This document shows positions 51,108 through 58,960 of a stretch of 64,000 bases of DNA, piece after piece. Each line of letters begins with the position of its first letter. Positions within the stretch are counted from its first letter, which is position 1. A model generated the notes under the pieces. The model did no database searches. It was not told where the DNA came from and saw only the letters and a list, made by a program, of their open reading frames with translations. Where the stretch lies: the NCBI RefSeq assembly GCF_900099965.1, contig NZ_FNDJ01000027.1:89428-153427 (forward strand). Reading direction: 5' to 3'. The DNA comes from Nonomuraea jiangxiensis (GTDB lineage Bacteria; Actinomycetota; Actinomycetes; Streptosporangiales; Streptosporangiaceae). The translations under genes and the position numbers were made by a program.

Positions 51108-51350
51108 ATGTACGTCATCCGGCTCGCTGACGGGACCCTGCGCGTGCCGCAGAGCCTGACCAGCGAAGACGGGCGCCTGATGGGAAACGCGTACGTGGAA
51201 GTGCAGCCGGACGATCCGGATTACGCACAGTGGCTGCCGGAGTCGCTGACGGAGGAGGAGGTCGCCGAACGCCGCAGGCGCTGGGAAGAGGGGAACGACG
51301 ATCTGGAGCGCGAGTTCCTGGCCTTCAAGGCGGAGCAGGAAGACGCCTGA
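51108..51350 (+). CDS. Small acidic protein paired with the metallopeptidase
   Basis: An 80-residue acidic protein: a beta-rich N-terminus (MYVIRLADGTLRVPQSLTSE) and a charged C-terminal helix (EEEVAERRRRWEEGNDDLER). Only 10 bp separate it from the metallopeptidase gene, so the two are almost certainly co-transcribed and may act together, for example as enzyme and inhibitor or adaptor. That role is a guess from layout. No family recognised. Confidence 0.65.
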   Translation: MYVIRLADGTLRVPQSLTSEDGRLMGNAYVEVQPDDPDYAQWLPESLTEEEVAERRRRWEEGNDDLEREFLAFKAEQEDA

Positions 51351-51478
51351 TCCACGGCGGGACGAGCGGGACGCCTGATCGAACGGACAGGCGCCAGCCA
51401 CGGTCGGCGGATGGCGCCGCCCCGTGCTCACCGTACGGAAGTGTGGCCGGGAAGCACGCGAACACTGGGTTCCGCCAG

Positions 51479-51506
51479 CGGTGATCCTGTCAGTTCAGGA
51501 TCACCG
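51479..51506. terminator. Terminator between the metallopeptidase pair and bldC
   Basis: A perfect 11-bp inverted repeat (CGGTGATCCTG / CAGGATCACCG) with a 6-nt loop, in the convergent gap. Confidence 0.8.
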
Positions 51507-51519
51507 GCTAGACGGAACG

Positions 51520-51741
51520 TCAGACGCGCGGGGACTCCCCTGCTGGCCTGTCGGCCGTAAGAACGTCCTCGCCTCGGAGAAGGGCGTGGACTTCCGACTC
51601 GCGGAAGCGCCGGTGCCCTCCGGGGGTGCGGATACTGCTGATGCGGCCTGCCGCAGCCCAGCGCGTAACCGTCTTTGGGTCTACCCGGAAGAGGGCGGCA
51701 ACCTCTCCTGGGGTCAGCAGACGCTCGCTGCTACTCTCCAC
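51520..51741 (-). CDS. bldC: Developmental regulator BldC (MerR-like DNA-binding domain only)
   Basis: A 73-residue protein that is one winged helix-turn-helix: LLTPGEVAALFRVDPKTVTRWAAAGRISSIRTPGGHRRFRESEVHALL, almost the sequence of Streptomyces BldC, which binds direct repeats cooperatively and times the onset of differentiation. AGGGGGAG six bases upstream favours GTG 51741 over the TTG at 51744. Convergent with the metallopeptidase pair. With bldN it is the second bld-type regulator in the window. Confidence 0.88.
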   Translation of the reverse strand: MESSSERLLTPGEVAALFRVDPKTVTRWAAAGRISSIRTPGGHRRFRESEVHALLRGEDVLTADRPAGESPRV

Positions 51742-51872
51742 CAATCTCTCCCCCTCGCATCCCGCTTCCTGCCAGCGGGCGGACAGGTAACCAGTGTGTC
51801 GAGCGAAGCCTGATTTATCCGTGGTTTTCTACAAAGATCACGGGTTGTTATCAGCTGACTGCCCGATTGTTA

Positions 51873-51897
51873 TATGATAGAGCCTCTTTGGGGCTCT
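51873..51897 (+). promoter_or_regulatory. AT-rich promoter-like element with palindrome
   Basis: TATGAT (51873-51878), a near-consensus -10, is followed at once by AGAGCC-N7-GGCTCT (51879-51897). The stretch 51811-51930 is clearly AT-richer than its surroundings. It could drive a transcript toward the DUF4229 gene and be repressed at the palindrome. No clear -35. Confidence 0.4.
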
Positions 51898-51985
51898 CGT
51901 GGGTGTTTCTTTACGAAACTCCCTGACTGGGAACAGTAGCAGTGCTCGCGTCCGATGCGAAGAGCGACCGCTGCGCGGGTCCGAG

Positions 51986-51991
51986 TAACCT
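51986..51991 (+). promoter_or_regulatory. -10 hexamer TAACCT of the DUF4229 gene
   Basis: TAACCT ends seven bases before GTG 51999; no Shine-Dalgarno, so a leaderless start is likely. Confidence 0.55.
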
Positions 51992-51998
51992 CGAACCT

Positions 51999-52229
51999 GT
52001 GCATCCCGTACTCGTTTACACCGCGTCGCGGATCGGCCTGTTCCTCGTGGCCCTGCTTGTCTCGTACCTGGGACTGTCACTACTTAACGTGACAAATCCG
52101 CTGTGGTCGTTCCTGGCTGCTTTCTTGATCAGCGGCATAGCCAGCTACGTGCTGCTGTCCAGGCAGCGCGACGCCGTCAGCGAACGCATCAGCCGCAGGA
52201 TCGACCGGCACAAGCCACACGACGACTAG
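51999..52229 (+). CDS. DUF4229 small membrane protein
   Basis: A 76-residue protein starting VHPVLVYTASRIGLFLVALL, with two transmembrane helices and a basic tail (RQRDAVSERISRRIDRHKPH): the DUF4229 pattern. Conserved near menaquinone genes in actinobacteria; function unknown. The GTG is set by a TAACCT -10 seven bases upstream; the frame is open further upstream but is not family-like. It overlaps the convergent beta-propeller gene by 4 bp at the 3' end. Confidence 0.85.
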   Translation: MHPVLVYTASRIGLFLVALLVSYLGLSLLNVTNPLWSFLAAFLISGIASYVLLSRQRDAVSERISRRIDRHKPHDD

Positions 52230-53431
52230 CGCAGGGGGAACATGCCAATCCGGGCATGGTACTCCCGTCCGAGTCTCGTCGTGTCACTACCGACAAGTAG
52301 TCCGCTGCTGTTCGCCGAAAAAGCCTTGACTCCGATGCCGCGCTCTCTGGTGGGATTCCAGGTCAGCGCCTTTCCCGTACGCGGATGAATGGCGCCGATG
52401 CCCGGGCGTGACACGGCTCCCGGGCCGGGCGAGTCGCGCCCCCGCGGGTTGTCCAGCCAGCGCTGGTGCCCGCCGACATAGACCGCCGCGCCCGTCGCCG
52501 AGACCGCGTAGAGCGAGTCGCCGCCGGTGCTGTTGACCCAGGTGGGCCTGATGTTCGTGCCCTTGGCGTACGTCTCGAACCTGGCGGCCGTGTCGCACAT
52601 CCCGCCCCTGGCGCCTCCCGTGGTGACGACCGCGAAATAGCTGCCGTCGGGGGCGAAGTCCAGGCCGCGTACGTAGGAGGGGAACGCGTCCGCGCACCGG
52701 CGGGCGTACGCCTCCGTGCGCCAGGGGGCGACCTTGGCGGTGCGCCCGCTGACGTCGATCAGCCCGAGCTGGGGCCGGGAATGGCCGTCGAGCGTGGTGA
52801 ACGAGCCGTCCACCACCAGCCGGCCGCCCGAGACGTCCAGCGCGTGGACCTTGACGCCGGAGGTCAGCGGGTCGTCCGGCTTGATGGCGAAGCCCGGGTC
52901 GGCGGCGCCGGTGTTCGCGTCGAGCCTGGCCAGCGCCGTGCGCGGGCTGAGGAAGTCGCCCCCGACGTAGAGCCGGGAGCCCTCGCGGGCCAGCGTGGTC
53001 ACCATGCCGCCGCCGATGCGCGAGGTGAAGCCGGGCACGAGCGAGCCGTCGGAGAGGCTGAGCCTGGCCAGGGAGCGGGAGCGCCGGTTGTCGATCCCGA
53101 TGAACTCGCCGCCCACGTAGACGGTGCCGTGGTCGCCCGCGGCCAGGCCGTACACCGGGCCTGCCACGTTCGGCGCGAAGTCCGGCAGGACGCGGCCGGT
53201 GGCCAGGTCGAAGGCGAACAGATTGGCGCGCGGGTAGACGGTGGTGCGGGCGGCGTCGCTCACCTCGCTGAACGAACCGCCCACGACGGCGGTGCCGCCG
53301 ACGACGGCGATGGCGTTGACGATGCCGTCGAGGACGTGCGGGGTGGTGTCGACCGGGTCGGCCGAGACCACGCCAGGATGCGCGGTCGGGGCCGAAGCGA
53401 TGATCGCCGCAAGGGCGGCACGGGCAAGCAT
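52226..53431 (-). CDS. Secreted beta-propeller protein
   Basis: A 401-residue exported protein with a short hydrophobic N-terminus (MLARAALAAIIASAPTAHPG) and about seven propeller-like repeats built on 'AVYVGGxF' blades (TAVVGGSFSEV, GTVYVGGEFIGID, RLYVGGDFLS, AAVYVGGHQRWLD). Similar delta-60/DUF5122-type repeat proteins are extracellular and of unknown function. Two cysteines (RRCADAF, GGMCDTA) may form a disulphide. Divergent from menG; the 110-bp spacer holds both promoters. TAACAA lies seven bases before the ATG, close to the leaderless pattern. Confidence 0.75.
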   Translation of the reverse strand: MLARAALAAIIASAPTAHPGVVSADPVDTTPHVLDGIVNAIAVVGGTAVVGGSFSEVSDAARTTVYPRANLFAFDLATGRVLPDFAPNVAGPVYGLAAGDHGTVYVGGEFIGIDNRRSRSLARLSLSDGSLVPGFTSRIGGGMVTTLAREGSRLYVGGDFLSPRTALARLDANTGAADPGFAIKPDDPLTSGVKVHALDVSGGRLVVDGSFTTLDGHSRPQLGLIDVSGRTAKVAPWRTEAYARRCADAFPSYVRGLDFAPDGSYFAVVTTGGARGGMCDTAARFETYAKGTNIRPTWVNSTGGDSLYAVSATGAAVYVGGHQRWLDNPRGRDSPGPGAVSRPGIGAIHPRTGKALTWNPTRERGIGVKAFSANSSGLLVGSDTTRLGREYHARIGMFPLR

Positions 53432-53528
53432 TTGCCAATTGTTAGCAGACGTTCGGTAATCTCGCGGCTACTTTCCGTTGATTGTCCTGATAGAGCTGGT
53501 CCCACATCCTGCTGGATCGCCCCTCCCA

Positions 53529-53534
53529 TAAGGT
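53529..53534 (+). promoter_or_regulatory. -10 hexamer TAAGGT of menG
   Basis: TAAGGT ends seven bases before ATG 53542, suggesting a leaderless menG transcript. Confidence 0.55.
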
Positions 53535-53541
53535 GTGGGGC

Positions 53542-54258
53542 ATGACGCGCGCTCAGTTGGACAAACAGCCGGACGAGGTCGCCGCGATGTTCGATCGCAC
53601 CGCCCGGCGCTACGACCTCGTCAACGACGTGGTCTCCCTTGGACAGGTCAGGCTCTGGCGCAAGGCGGTGGCCGCCGCCGTCGACGCCGGTCCCGGCGAG
53701 CTCGTCCTCGACCTGGGCGCCGGGACCGGCACGTCCACCGACGCGTTCACCACCCTGGGCGCGCGGGCGATCGCCTCCGACTTCTCCCTCGGCATGCTGC
53801 GCACCGGCGTGCGCCGGCACGGCGGCAACGGGCTGACCGGCGGCGGCGTGCCGTTCGTCGCGGGTGACGCGCTGCGGTTGCCGTTCGCCGACGGGGTGTT
53901 CGACGCGGTGACGATCTCGGTCGCGCTGCGCAACGTGCATGACACCGAGCGGGCGCTGCGCGAGATGCTCCGCGTGACCAGGCCGGGCGGACGGCTGGTG
54001 ATCCTGGAGTTCTCGCACGTCACGTTCGGCGCCTTCGACCTGGTCTACCGCGAATACCTGATGCGGCTGCTGCCGAAGGTGGCCAAGGTGTTCGGCTCCA
54101 ACGACGACTCCTACGAATACCTGGCCGAGTCGATCAGGGACTGGCCGGACCAGCGGGCGCTCGCGCGCACCATTCAGGACGCCGGCTGGGAACGCGTCGC
54201 CTGGCGCAATCTCTCGATGGGCATCGTCGCCATGCACCGGGGCTTCAAGCCCGCTTGA
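53542..54258 (+). CDS. menG: Demethylmenaquinone methyltransferase
   Basis: A 238-residue SAM-dependent methyltransferase that performs the last step of menaquinone synthesis (UbiE/MenG family). It begins MTRAQLDKQPDEVAAMFDRTARRYDLVND, the family start, with SAM motif LVLDLGAGTGTSTDAF, VTISVALRNVHDTERALREM, and the C-terminal YLAESIRDWPDQ. ATG 53542 follows TAAGGT by seven bases; a GTG nine bases earlier would lie on the -10. It supplies the quinone used by the downstream complex I. Confidence 0.95.
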   Translation: MTRAQLDKQPDEVAAMFDRTARRYDLVNDVVSLGQVRLWRKAVAAAVDAGPGELVLDLGAGTGTSTDAFTTLGARAIASDFSLGMLRTGVRRHGGNGLTGGGVPFVAGDALRLPFADGVFDAVTISVALRNVHDTERALREMLRVTRPGGRLVILEFSHVTFGAFDLVYREYLMRLLPKVAKVFGSNDDSYEYLAESIRDWPDQRALARTIQDAGWERVAWRNLSMGIVAMHRGFKPA

Positions 54259-54272
54259 CTCGGTGTCAAGTG

Positions 54273-54294
54273 GACTGAAACCATCTTTTCAGTC
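54273..54294. terminator. Terminator after menG
   Basis: GACTGAAA (54273-54280) and TTTCAGTC (54287-54294) form a perfect 8-bp stem with a 6-nt loop. The remaining gap to 54597 holds the ggr-nuo promoter and Rex operator; no other gene is supported. Confidence 0.65.
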
Positions 54295-54509
54295 GGACCC
54301 TTTCTCCGGTTATTTCCGTCATCCCGAGGCGAGAGAGCACTTTCCGAAATCTATTCAGGTCGCCCGGGCGCCGGGGGTCCACTCTGCCGACGACCCCTCA
54401 GGAGAGTGGCTGCTAGCGTGACGATCATGACTGGGAGGCCTCAGGCGACACGCCGTCCCCTTGGATCACAGAACAGCACCCCGACTGCCACTATGTACAG
54501 CAAAAGCAG

Positions 54510-54515
54510 TAGACT
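54510..54515 (+). promoter_or_regulatory. -10 hexamer TAGACT of the ggr-nuo operon
   Basis: TAGACT lies 15 bp upstream of the Rex operator, so the operator would cover the first transcribed bases (about +8 to +25). Confidence 0.5.
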
Positions 54516-54529
54516 GCGGGCCGACAAGT

Positions 54530-54547
54530 TTGTGAAGGGGTTCACAA
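54530..54547. promoter_or_regulatory. Rex operator (ROP) upstream of ggr-nuo
   Basis: TTGTGAAGGGGTTCACAA matches the Rex consensus exactly in both 7-bp arms (TTGTGAA / TTCACAA), with a GGGG centre. It lies 156 bp upstream of the reductase gene and heads the nuo operon. Complex I is a known Rex target in Streptomyces. Confidence 0.9.
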
Positions 54548-54596
54548 AGGAACGAAGGCGCTACACCCCGAGGCCTTCGAAGGACAGGACAGTCCA

Positions 54597-54689
54597 GTGA
54601 CGGTGCCAACAGCCAACGTTCAAGCGCAGGAGCTCGCCGCGAGGGAGCGGCCCACGAGCCGGCGAGTGGCGAGGCGGGCGCGACCATGA
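54597..54689 (+). CDS. Possible 30-codon leader peptide coupled to the reductase gene
   Basis: GTG 54597 opens a frame of 30 codons (MTVPTANVQAQELAARERPT then SRRVARRARP) whose TGA (54687-54689) overlaps the reductase ATG at 54686. Seven of its 29 non-start codons end in A or T, weaker coding character than neighbours. AAGGA lies upstream. It could serve translational coupling rather than make a useful protein. Confidence 0.35.
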   Translation: MTVPTANVQAQELAARERPTSRRVARRARP

Positions 54690-55924
54690 GCGCAGTGAAC
54701 GCCGACGTGATCGTCGTCGGCGCCGGCCCCGCAGGTTCCGCGACCGCCCATTACCTCGCCCGGTCGGGGCTCGACGTGCTGCTCCTGGAGAAGACCAGGT
54801 TCCCCCGCGAGAAGGTCTGCGGTGACGGACTGACCCCGCGGGCGGTCAAGCAGCTGCTCAACATGGGCGTCGACATCGACGCGCCGGGCTGGGTCAGGAA
54901 CAAGGGCCTGCGCGTCGTCGGCGGCGGCCTGCGCTTCGACCTCGACTGGCCGCAGCTGGAGAGGTTCCCCGACTTCGGCCTCGTCCGCACCCGCCAGGAC
55001 TTCGACCAGATCGTCGCCGCCAACGCGGTCAAGAACGGCGTACGGCTGGAGGAGGGCGTCACCGTCACGGGCCCGATCCTCGACGACCGCAGCGGTCACA
55101 TCGTCGGCGTGACCACCAAGGACGGCCGCGAGCTCCGCAGCCGCGTGGTGGTGGCGGCCGACGGCAACAGCACCCGGCTGGCCCTGGGCATGGGGCTGCA
55201 CAAGCGCGAGGACCGGCCCATGGGCGTGGCCGTGCGCACCTACTTCGAGAGCCCGCGCCACGACGACGACTACCTGGAGATCTGGCTGGAGCTCTGGGAC
55301 GCCGACACGCTGCTGCCCGGCTACGGCTGGATCTTCGGCGTCGGCGACGGCACCGCCAACGTGGGCCTCGGACTGCTCAACACCAGCGCCGGGTTCAAGA
55401 ACCTCGACTACCGGGACCTGCTGCGCCGCTGGTGCAAGTCCATGCCCGCCGAGTGGCAGTTCACCGAGGAGAACATGACGGCCCCCATCCGGGGCGCCGC
55501 GCTCCCGATGGCCTTCAACCGGCAGCCTCACTACACCCGCGGACTGATGCTCGTGGGCGACTCGGGCGGCTCGATCAACCCCTTCAACGGCGAGGGCATC
55601 GCCTACGCCATGGAGACCGGCGAGATCGCCGCCGAGATCATCGCCAAGGGGCTACGGAACACCACCCCCGCGCAGCGCGAGCGGATCCTGCGGACCTATC
55701 CTCAGGTGCTGAAGTCGGCCTACGGTGGCTACTTCACCCTTGGCAGGTGGTTCGTCGAGGCGATCGGCAAGCCGGGTGTGATGCGCTTCGGCACCAGGCA
55801 CGGGCTCCCGCACCCGAGGCTGATGCGCTTTGCCATCAAACTCCTTGGTAATCTCACCGACCGGCGAGGCGACGCGTCAGACATGATCATCAACGCACTC
55901 TCGAAGGTCGCGCCACCAGCATGA
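54686..55924 (+). CDS. Geranylgeranyl-reductase-family flavoprotein (MenJ-like)
   Basis: A 412-residue FAD enzyme: DVIVVGAGPAGSATAHYLAR (dinucleotide motif), CGDGLTPRAVKQL, VVVAADGNSTRLA, and GLMLVGDSGGSINPFNGEGIAYAMETG. Relatives saturate double bonds of isoprenoid chains; in mycobacteria MenJ reduces one isoprene unit of menaquinone. Placed between menG and nuoA under a Rex operator, a role in maturing the menaquinone tail is likely. The operon continues into nuoA 65 bp later. Confidence 0.85.
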   Translation: MSAVNADVIVVGAGPAGSATAHYLARSGLDVLLLEKTRFPREKVCGDGLTPRAVKQLLNMGVDIDAPGWVRNKGLRVVGGGLRFDLDWPQLERFPDFGLVRTRQDFDQIVAANAVKNGVRLEEGVTVTGPILDDRSGHIVGVTTKDGRELRSRVVVAADGNSTRLALGMGLHKREDRPMGVAVRTYFESPRHDDDYLEIWLELWDADTLLPGYGWIFGVGDGTANVGLGLLNTSAGFKNLDYRDLLRRWCKSMPAEWQFTEENMTAPIRGAALPMAFNRQPHYTRGLMLVGDSGGSINPFNGEGIAYAMETGEIAAEIIAKGLRNTTPAQRERILRTYPQVLKSAYGGYFTLGRWFVEAIGKPGVMRFGTRHGLPHPRLMRFAIKLLGNLTDRRGDASDMIINALSKVAPPA

Positions 55925-55988
55925 TTCTCAGAACTATCAGATCCGGCTGCGCGCCCTCGCGCGCGGCGACTCCAGAGGAGGCGTAGCG

Positions 55989-56384
55989 ATGGACCTTTAC
56001 GTGCCCATCCTGGTGCTCGCCGTTCTCGCGGGGGGCTTCGCGATCTTCTCGGTCGCCATCGCTCCCTTCACCGGCCCCAAGCGCTGGAACCGCGCGAAGC
56101 TTGACGCCTACGAATGCGGCATCGAGCCGACGCCCCAGCCGGTCGGTGGCGGACGGTTCCCGCTCAAATACATGATCACCGCGATGCTCTTCATCGTGTT
56201 CGACATCGAGATCATCTTCCTCTACCCGTGGGCGGTCTCGTTCGCGCCGCAGACGAACGACGCGGGCCAGATGATCTCCCCCGGCCTGGGGTTGTTCGCG
56301 CTCGTGGAGATGCTGCTGTTCATCATCACCGTGCTCGTGGCCTACGCGTACGTGTGGCGCCGCAAGGGTCTGGACTGGGACTGA
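55989..56384 (+). CDS. nuoA: NADH-quinone oxidoreductase subunit A
   Basis: A 131-residue membrane subunit of complex I with three helices. The conserved loop KLDAYECGIEP contains the Cys that moves with quinone binding, followed by YMITAMLFIVFDIEIIFLYPW. GGAGG precedes the ATG. First nuo gene; one base separates it from nuoB. Confidence 0.96.
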   Translation: MDLYVPILVLAVLAGGFAIFSVAIAPFTGPKRWNRAKLDAYECGIEPTPQPVGGGRFPLKYMITAMLFIVFDIEIIFLYPWAVSFAPQTNDAGQMISPGLGLFALVEMLLFIITVLVAYAYVWRRKGLDWD

Positions 56385-56385
56385 A

Positions 56386-56937
56386 ATGGGACTTGAAGAG
56401 AAACTCCCCAGCGGGTTCATCCTCAGCACCGTCGAGGCGGCCGCCGGATGGGCGCGAAAGAACTCCGTGTGGCCGGCCACGTTCGGCCTCGCCTGCTGCG
56501 CCATCGAGCTGATGGCCACCGGTGGCCCCCACTACGACCTGGCGCGCTTCGGCATGGAGCGCGCTTCGGCGTCTCCCCGCCAGGCCGACCTCATGATCGT
56601 CGCCGGGCGCGTCTCCCAGAAGATGGCCCCCGTGCTGCGGCAGATCTACGACCAGATGGCCGAGCCGAAATGGGTCATCTCGATGGGCGTGTGCGCCTCC
56701 AGCGGCGGCATGTTCAACAACTACGCGATCGTGCAGGGCGTCGACCACGTCGTGCCGGTCGACATCTACCTGCCGGGCTGCCCGCCGCGGCCGGAGATGC
56801 TGATCGACGCGATCGTCAAGCTGCACGACAAGATCCAGAACATGAAGTTCGGCGCGCACCGCGCCAAGCAGATCGAGGACCTCGAACTGCAGGCGCTGCG
56901 CACGCTGCCACTGATCGATCAGGGGGCCGCGAAGTGA
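56386..56937 (+). CDS. nuoB: NADH-quinone oxidoreductase subunit B
   Basis: A 183-residue subunit carrying iron-sulphur cluster N2, which hands electrons to quinone. Ligands lie in the adjacent cysteines of GLACCAIELM, in GVCASSGGMFNNY and in YLPGCPPRPE. It ends in the nuoC start (GTGA overlap). Confidence 0.97.
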   Translation: MGLEEKLPSGFILSTVEAAAGWARKNSVWPATFGLACCAIELMATGGPHYDLARFGMERASASPRQADLMIVAGRVSQKMAPVLRQIYDQMAEPKWVISMGVCASSGGMFNNYAIVQGVDHVVPVDIYLPGCPPRPEMLIDAIVKLHDKIQNMKFGAHRAKQIEDLELQALRTLPLIDQGAAK

Positions 56938-57638
56938 CTTCGCCCGACAACCTCCCCGGCGCCCCGGAAAGCGGCGAGACCCCGCAGGTCCCGGTGCCCG
57001 CGGTGCCGGAGCCGCCGGTCGCCAGGCGCGGCATGTTCGGCGCGCAGGACACCGGCGACACCTCCGGCTACGGCGGCCTCGTCGTCCGCCGGGCGCCCCA
57101 GCTCTCGACTCCCCGCCCGTACGGCGGCTACTTCGACGAGCTCGTCGACGCCCTCGCGCTCGACGACGCCATCGACCGGGTGGTCGTGGACCGCGGGGAG
57201 CTGACCCTGCACGTCAAGCGGGAGCGCCTGGTCGAGGTGTGCCAGAAGCTGCGCGACGACCCCGAGCTGCGGTTCGAGCTCTCGCTCGGCGTGACCGGCG
57301 TGCACTACCCGCACCTCGTGGGCGAGGAGCTGCACTCGGTCATCCACCTGTGCTCGATCACCCACAACCGGCGGGTGCGCGTCGAGACCAGCGCGCCCGA
57401 CGCCGATCCGCACATCCCGTCCACCGTCGGCGTCTACCCGGGCCACGACTGGCACGAGCGGGAGTCGTACGACTTCTTCGGGATCGTCTACGACGGCCAC
57501 CCCGGCCTCACCCGGATCATGATGCCGGACGACTGGGACGGCCACCCGCAGCGCAAGGACTACCCGCTCGGCGGCATCCCGGTCGAATACCGGGGCGCCA
57601 CCATCCCCGCGCCCGACGAGAGGAGGTCCTACTCATGA
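56934..57638 (+). CDS. nuoC: NADH-quinone oxidoreductase subunit C
   Basis: A 234-residue peripheral-arm subunit. An N-terminal Pro-rich extension (about 1-60) is typical of actinobacteria; the core has SVIHLCSITHNRRVRVE and the signature GHDWHERESYDFFGI...GHPGLTRIMMPDDW. GTG 56934 overlaps the nuoB stop. Confidence 0.95.
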   Translation: MTSPDNLPGAPESGETPQVPVPAVPEPPVARRGMFGAQDTGDTSGYGGLVVRRAPQLSTPRPYGGYFDELVDALALDDAIDRVVVDRGELTLHVKRERLVEVCQKLRDDPELRFELSLGVTGVHYPHLVGEELHSVIHLCSITHNRRVRVETSAPDADPHIPSTVGVYPGHDWHERESYDFFGIVYDGHPGLTRIMMPDDWDGHPQRKDYPLGGIPVEYRGATIPAPDERRSYS

Positions 57639-58960
57639 GCACCGCTTATGACGAGGCGACCGAGGGCAAGGTCTACTCGGTCAACGGCGCCGACTGGGAC
57701 GAGGTCGTCACCGGTGTGCGTGCCTCCGAGGAGGAGCGCCTCGTCGTCAACATGGGCCCGCAGCACCCGTCCACGCACGGCGTGCTCCGCCTGGTCCTGA
57801 CCCTCGACGGTGAGACGGTCACCGAGGCGCGCGGCGTCATCGGCTATCTGCACACCGGCATCGAGAAGAACATGGAATACCGGACGTGGACCCAGGGGAC
57901 CACGTTCGTGACCCGGATGGACTACCTCTCGCCGATCTTCAACGAGACCGCCTACTGCATGGGCGTGGAGAAGCTGCTCGGCATCGAGGACCGGATCCCT
58001 GAGCGGGCCCAGGCCATCCGCGTGATGATGATGGAGCTCAACCGCATCTCCTCGCACCTGGTCGCGATGGGCACGTTCGGCATGGAGCTGGGCGCGACCA
58101 CGCCGTTCCTGTTCGGCTACCGCGACCGCGAGATGGTCATGGACCTGTTCGAGTACATCACGGGTCTGCGGATGAACCACGCCTACATCAGGCCGGGCGG
58201 CGTGAGCGTCGACCTGCCCGCGGGCGCGGTCGACAAGGTCGGCGAGTTCCTCAAGGAGATGCCCAAGCGGATCAAGGACATCCGCAAGCTCCTCGACGAG
58301 AACCCGGTCTACGTGCGCCGCACCAAGGACGTGGCCTACCTGGACCTGACCGGCTGCATGGCCCTGGGCATCACCGGCCCGATCCTGCGCGCCGCCGGGC
58401 TGCCGTGGGACCTGCGCAAGTCGCAGCCCTACTGCGGCTACGAGACCTACGAGTTCGACGTGGCCACCGAGCGCGGCTGCGACGTCTACTCGCGCTATCT
58501 CGTGCGCATGAGGGAGATGGAGGAGTCCCTCAAGATCATCGAGCAGGCCCTGGACCGCATCGCCGGGCCGCTCAAGGGGGACCCGGTGATGATCGAGGAC
58601 AAGAAGATCGGCTGGCCCGCGCAGCTCGCGCTCGGCCCCGACGGGTTCGGCAACTCGCCCGACCACATCGCCCACATCATGGGCACCTCGATGGAGGCGC
58701 TCATCCACCACTTCAAGCTGGTGACCGAGGGCTTCAGGGTGCCGGCCGGGCAGGCGTACGCCAGCATCGAGTCGCCCAAGGGCGAGCTCGGCGCGCACGT
58801 GGTCAGCGACGGCGGCACGCGCCCGTACCGCGTGCACTTCCGCGAGCCGTCTTTCTGCAACCTGCAGGGCTTCCCCGCGATGGCGGAGGGCGGCCAGGTC
58901 GCCGACGTGATCGCCGCGGTGGCTTCTATCGACCCCGTCATGGGAGGTGTGGACCGGTGA
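57635..58960 (+). CDS. nuoD: NADH-quinone oxidoreductase subunit D
   Basis: A 441-residue subunit that forms much of the quinone-binding site with NuoB. Signature NMGPQHPSTHGVLRLVLTLDGE, HTGIEKNMEYRTW, and RIPERAQAIRVMMMELNRISSHL; the C-terminus PIASIDPVMGGVDR-like ends the protein. ATG 57635 overlaps the nuoC stop and the end overlaps nuoE. Confidence 0.97.
   Translation: MSTAYDEATEGKVYSVNGADWDEVVTGVRASEEERLVVNMGPQHPSTHGVLRLVLTLDGETVTEARGVIGYLHTGIEKNMEYRTWTQGTTFVTRMDYLSPIFNETAYCMGVEKLLGIEDRIPERAQAIRVMMMELNRISSHLVAMGTFGMELGATTPFLFGYRDREMVMDLFEYITGLRMNHAYIRPGGVSVDLPAGAVDKVGEFLKEMPKRIKDIRKLLDENPVYVRRTKDVAYLDLTGCMALGITGPILRAAGLPWDLRKSQPYCGYETYEFDVATERGCDVYSRYLVRMREMEESLKIIEQALDRIAGPLKGDPVMIEDKKIGWPAQLALGPDGFGNSPDHIAHIMGTSMEALIHHFKLVTEGFRVPAGQAYASIESPKGELGAHVVSDGGTRPYRVHFREPSFCNLQGFPAMAEGGQVADVIAAVASIDPVMGGVDR

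Noticed and set aside
54406..54600. A 64-codon frame upstream of the reductase gene
   Set aside because: It spans the promoter and Rex operator and has poor third-position GC; non-coding is the better reading.
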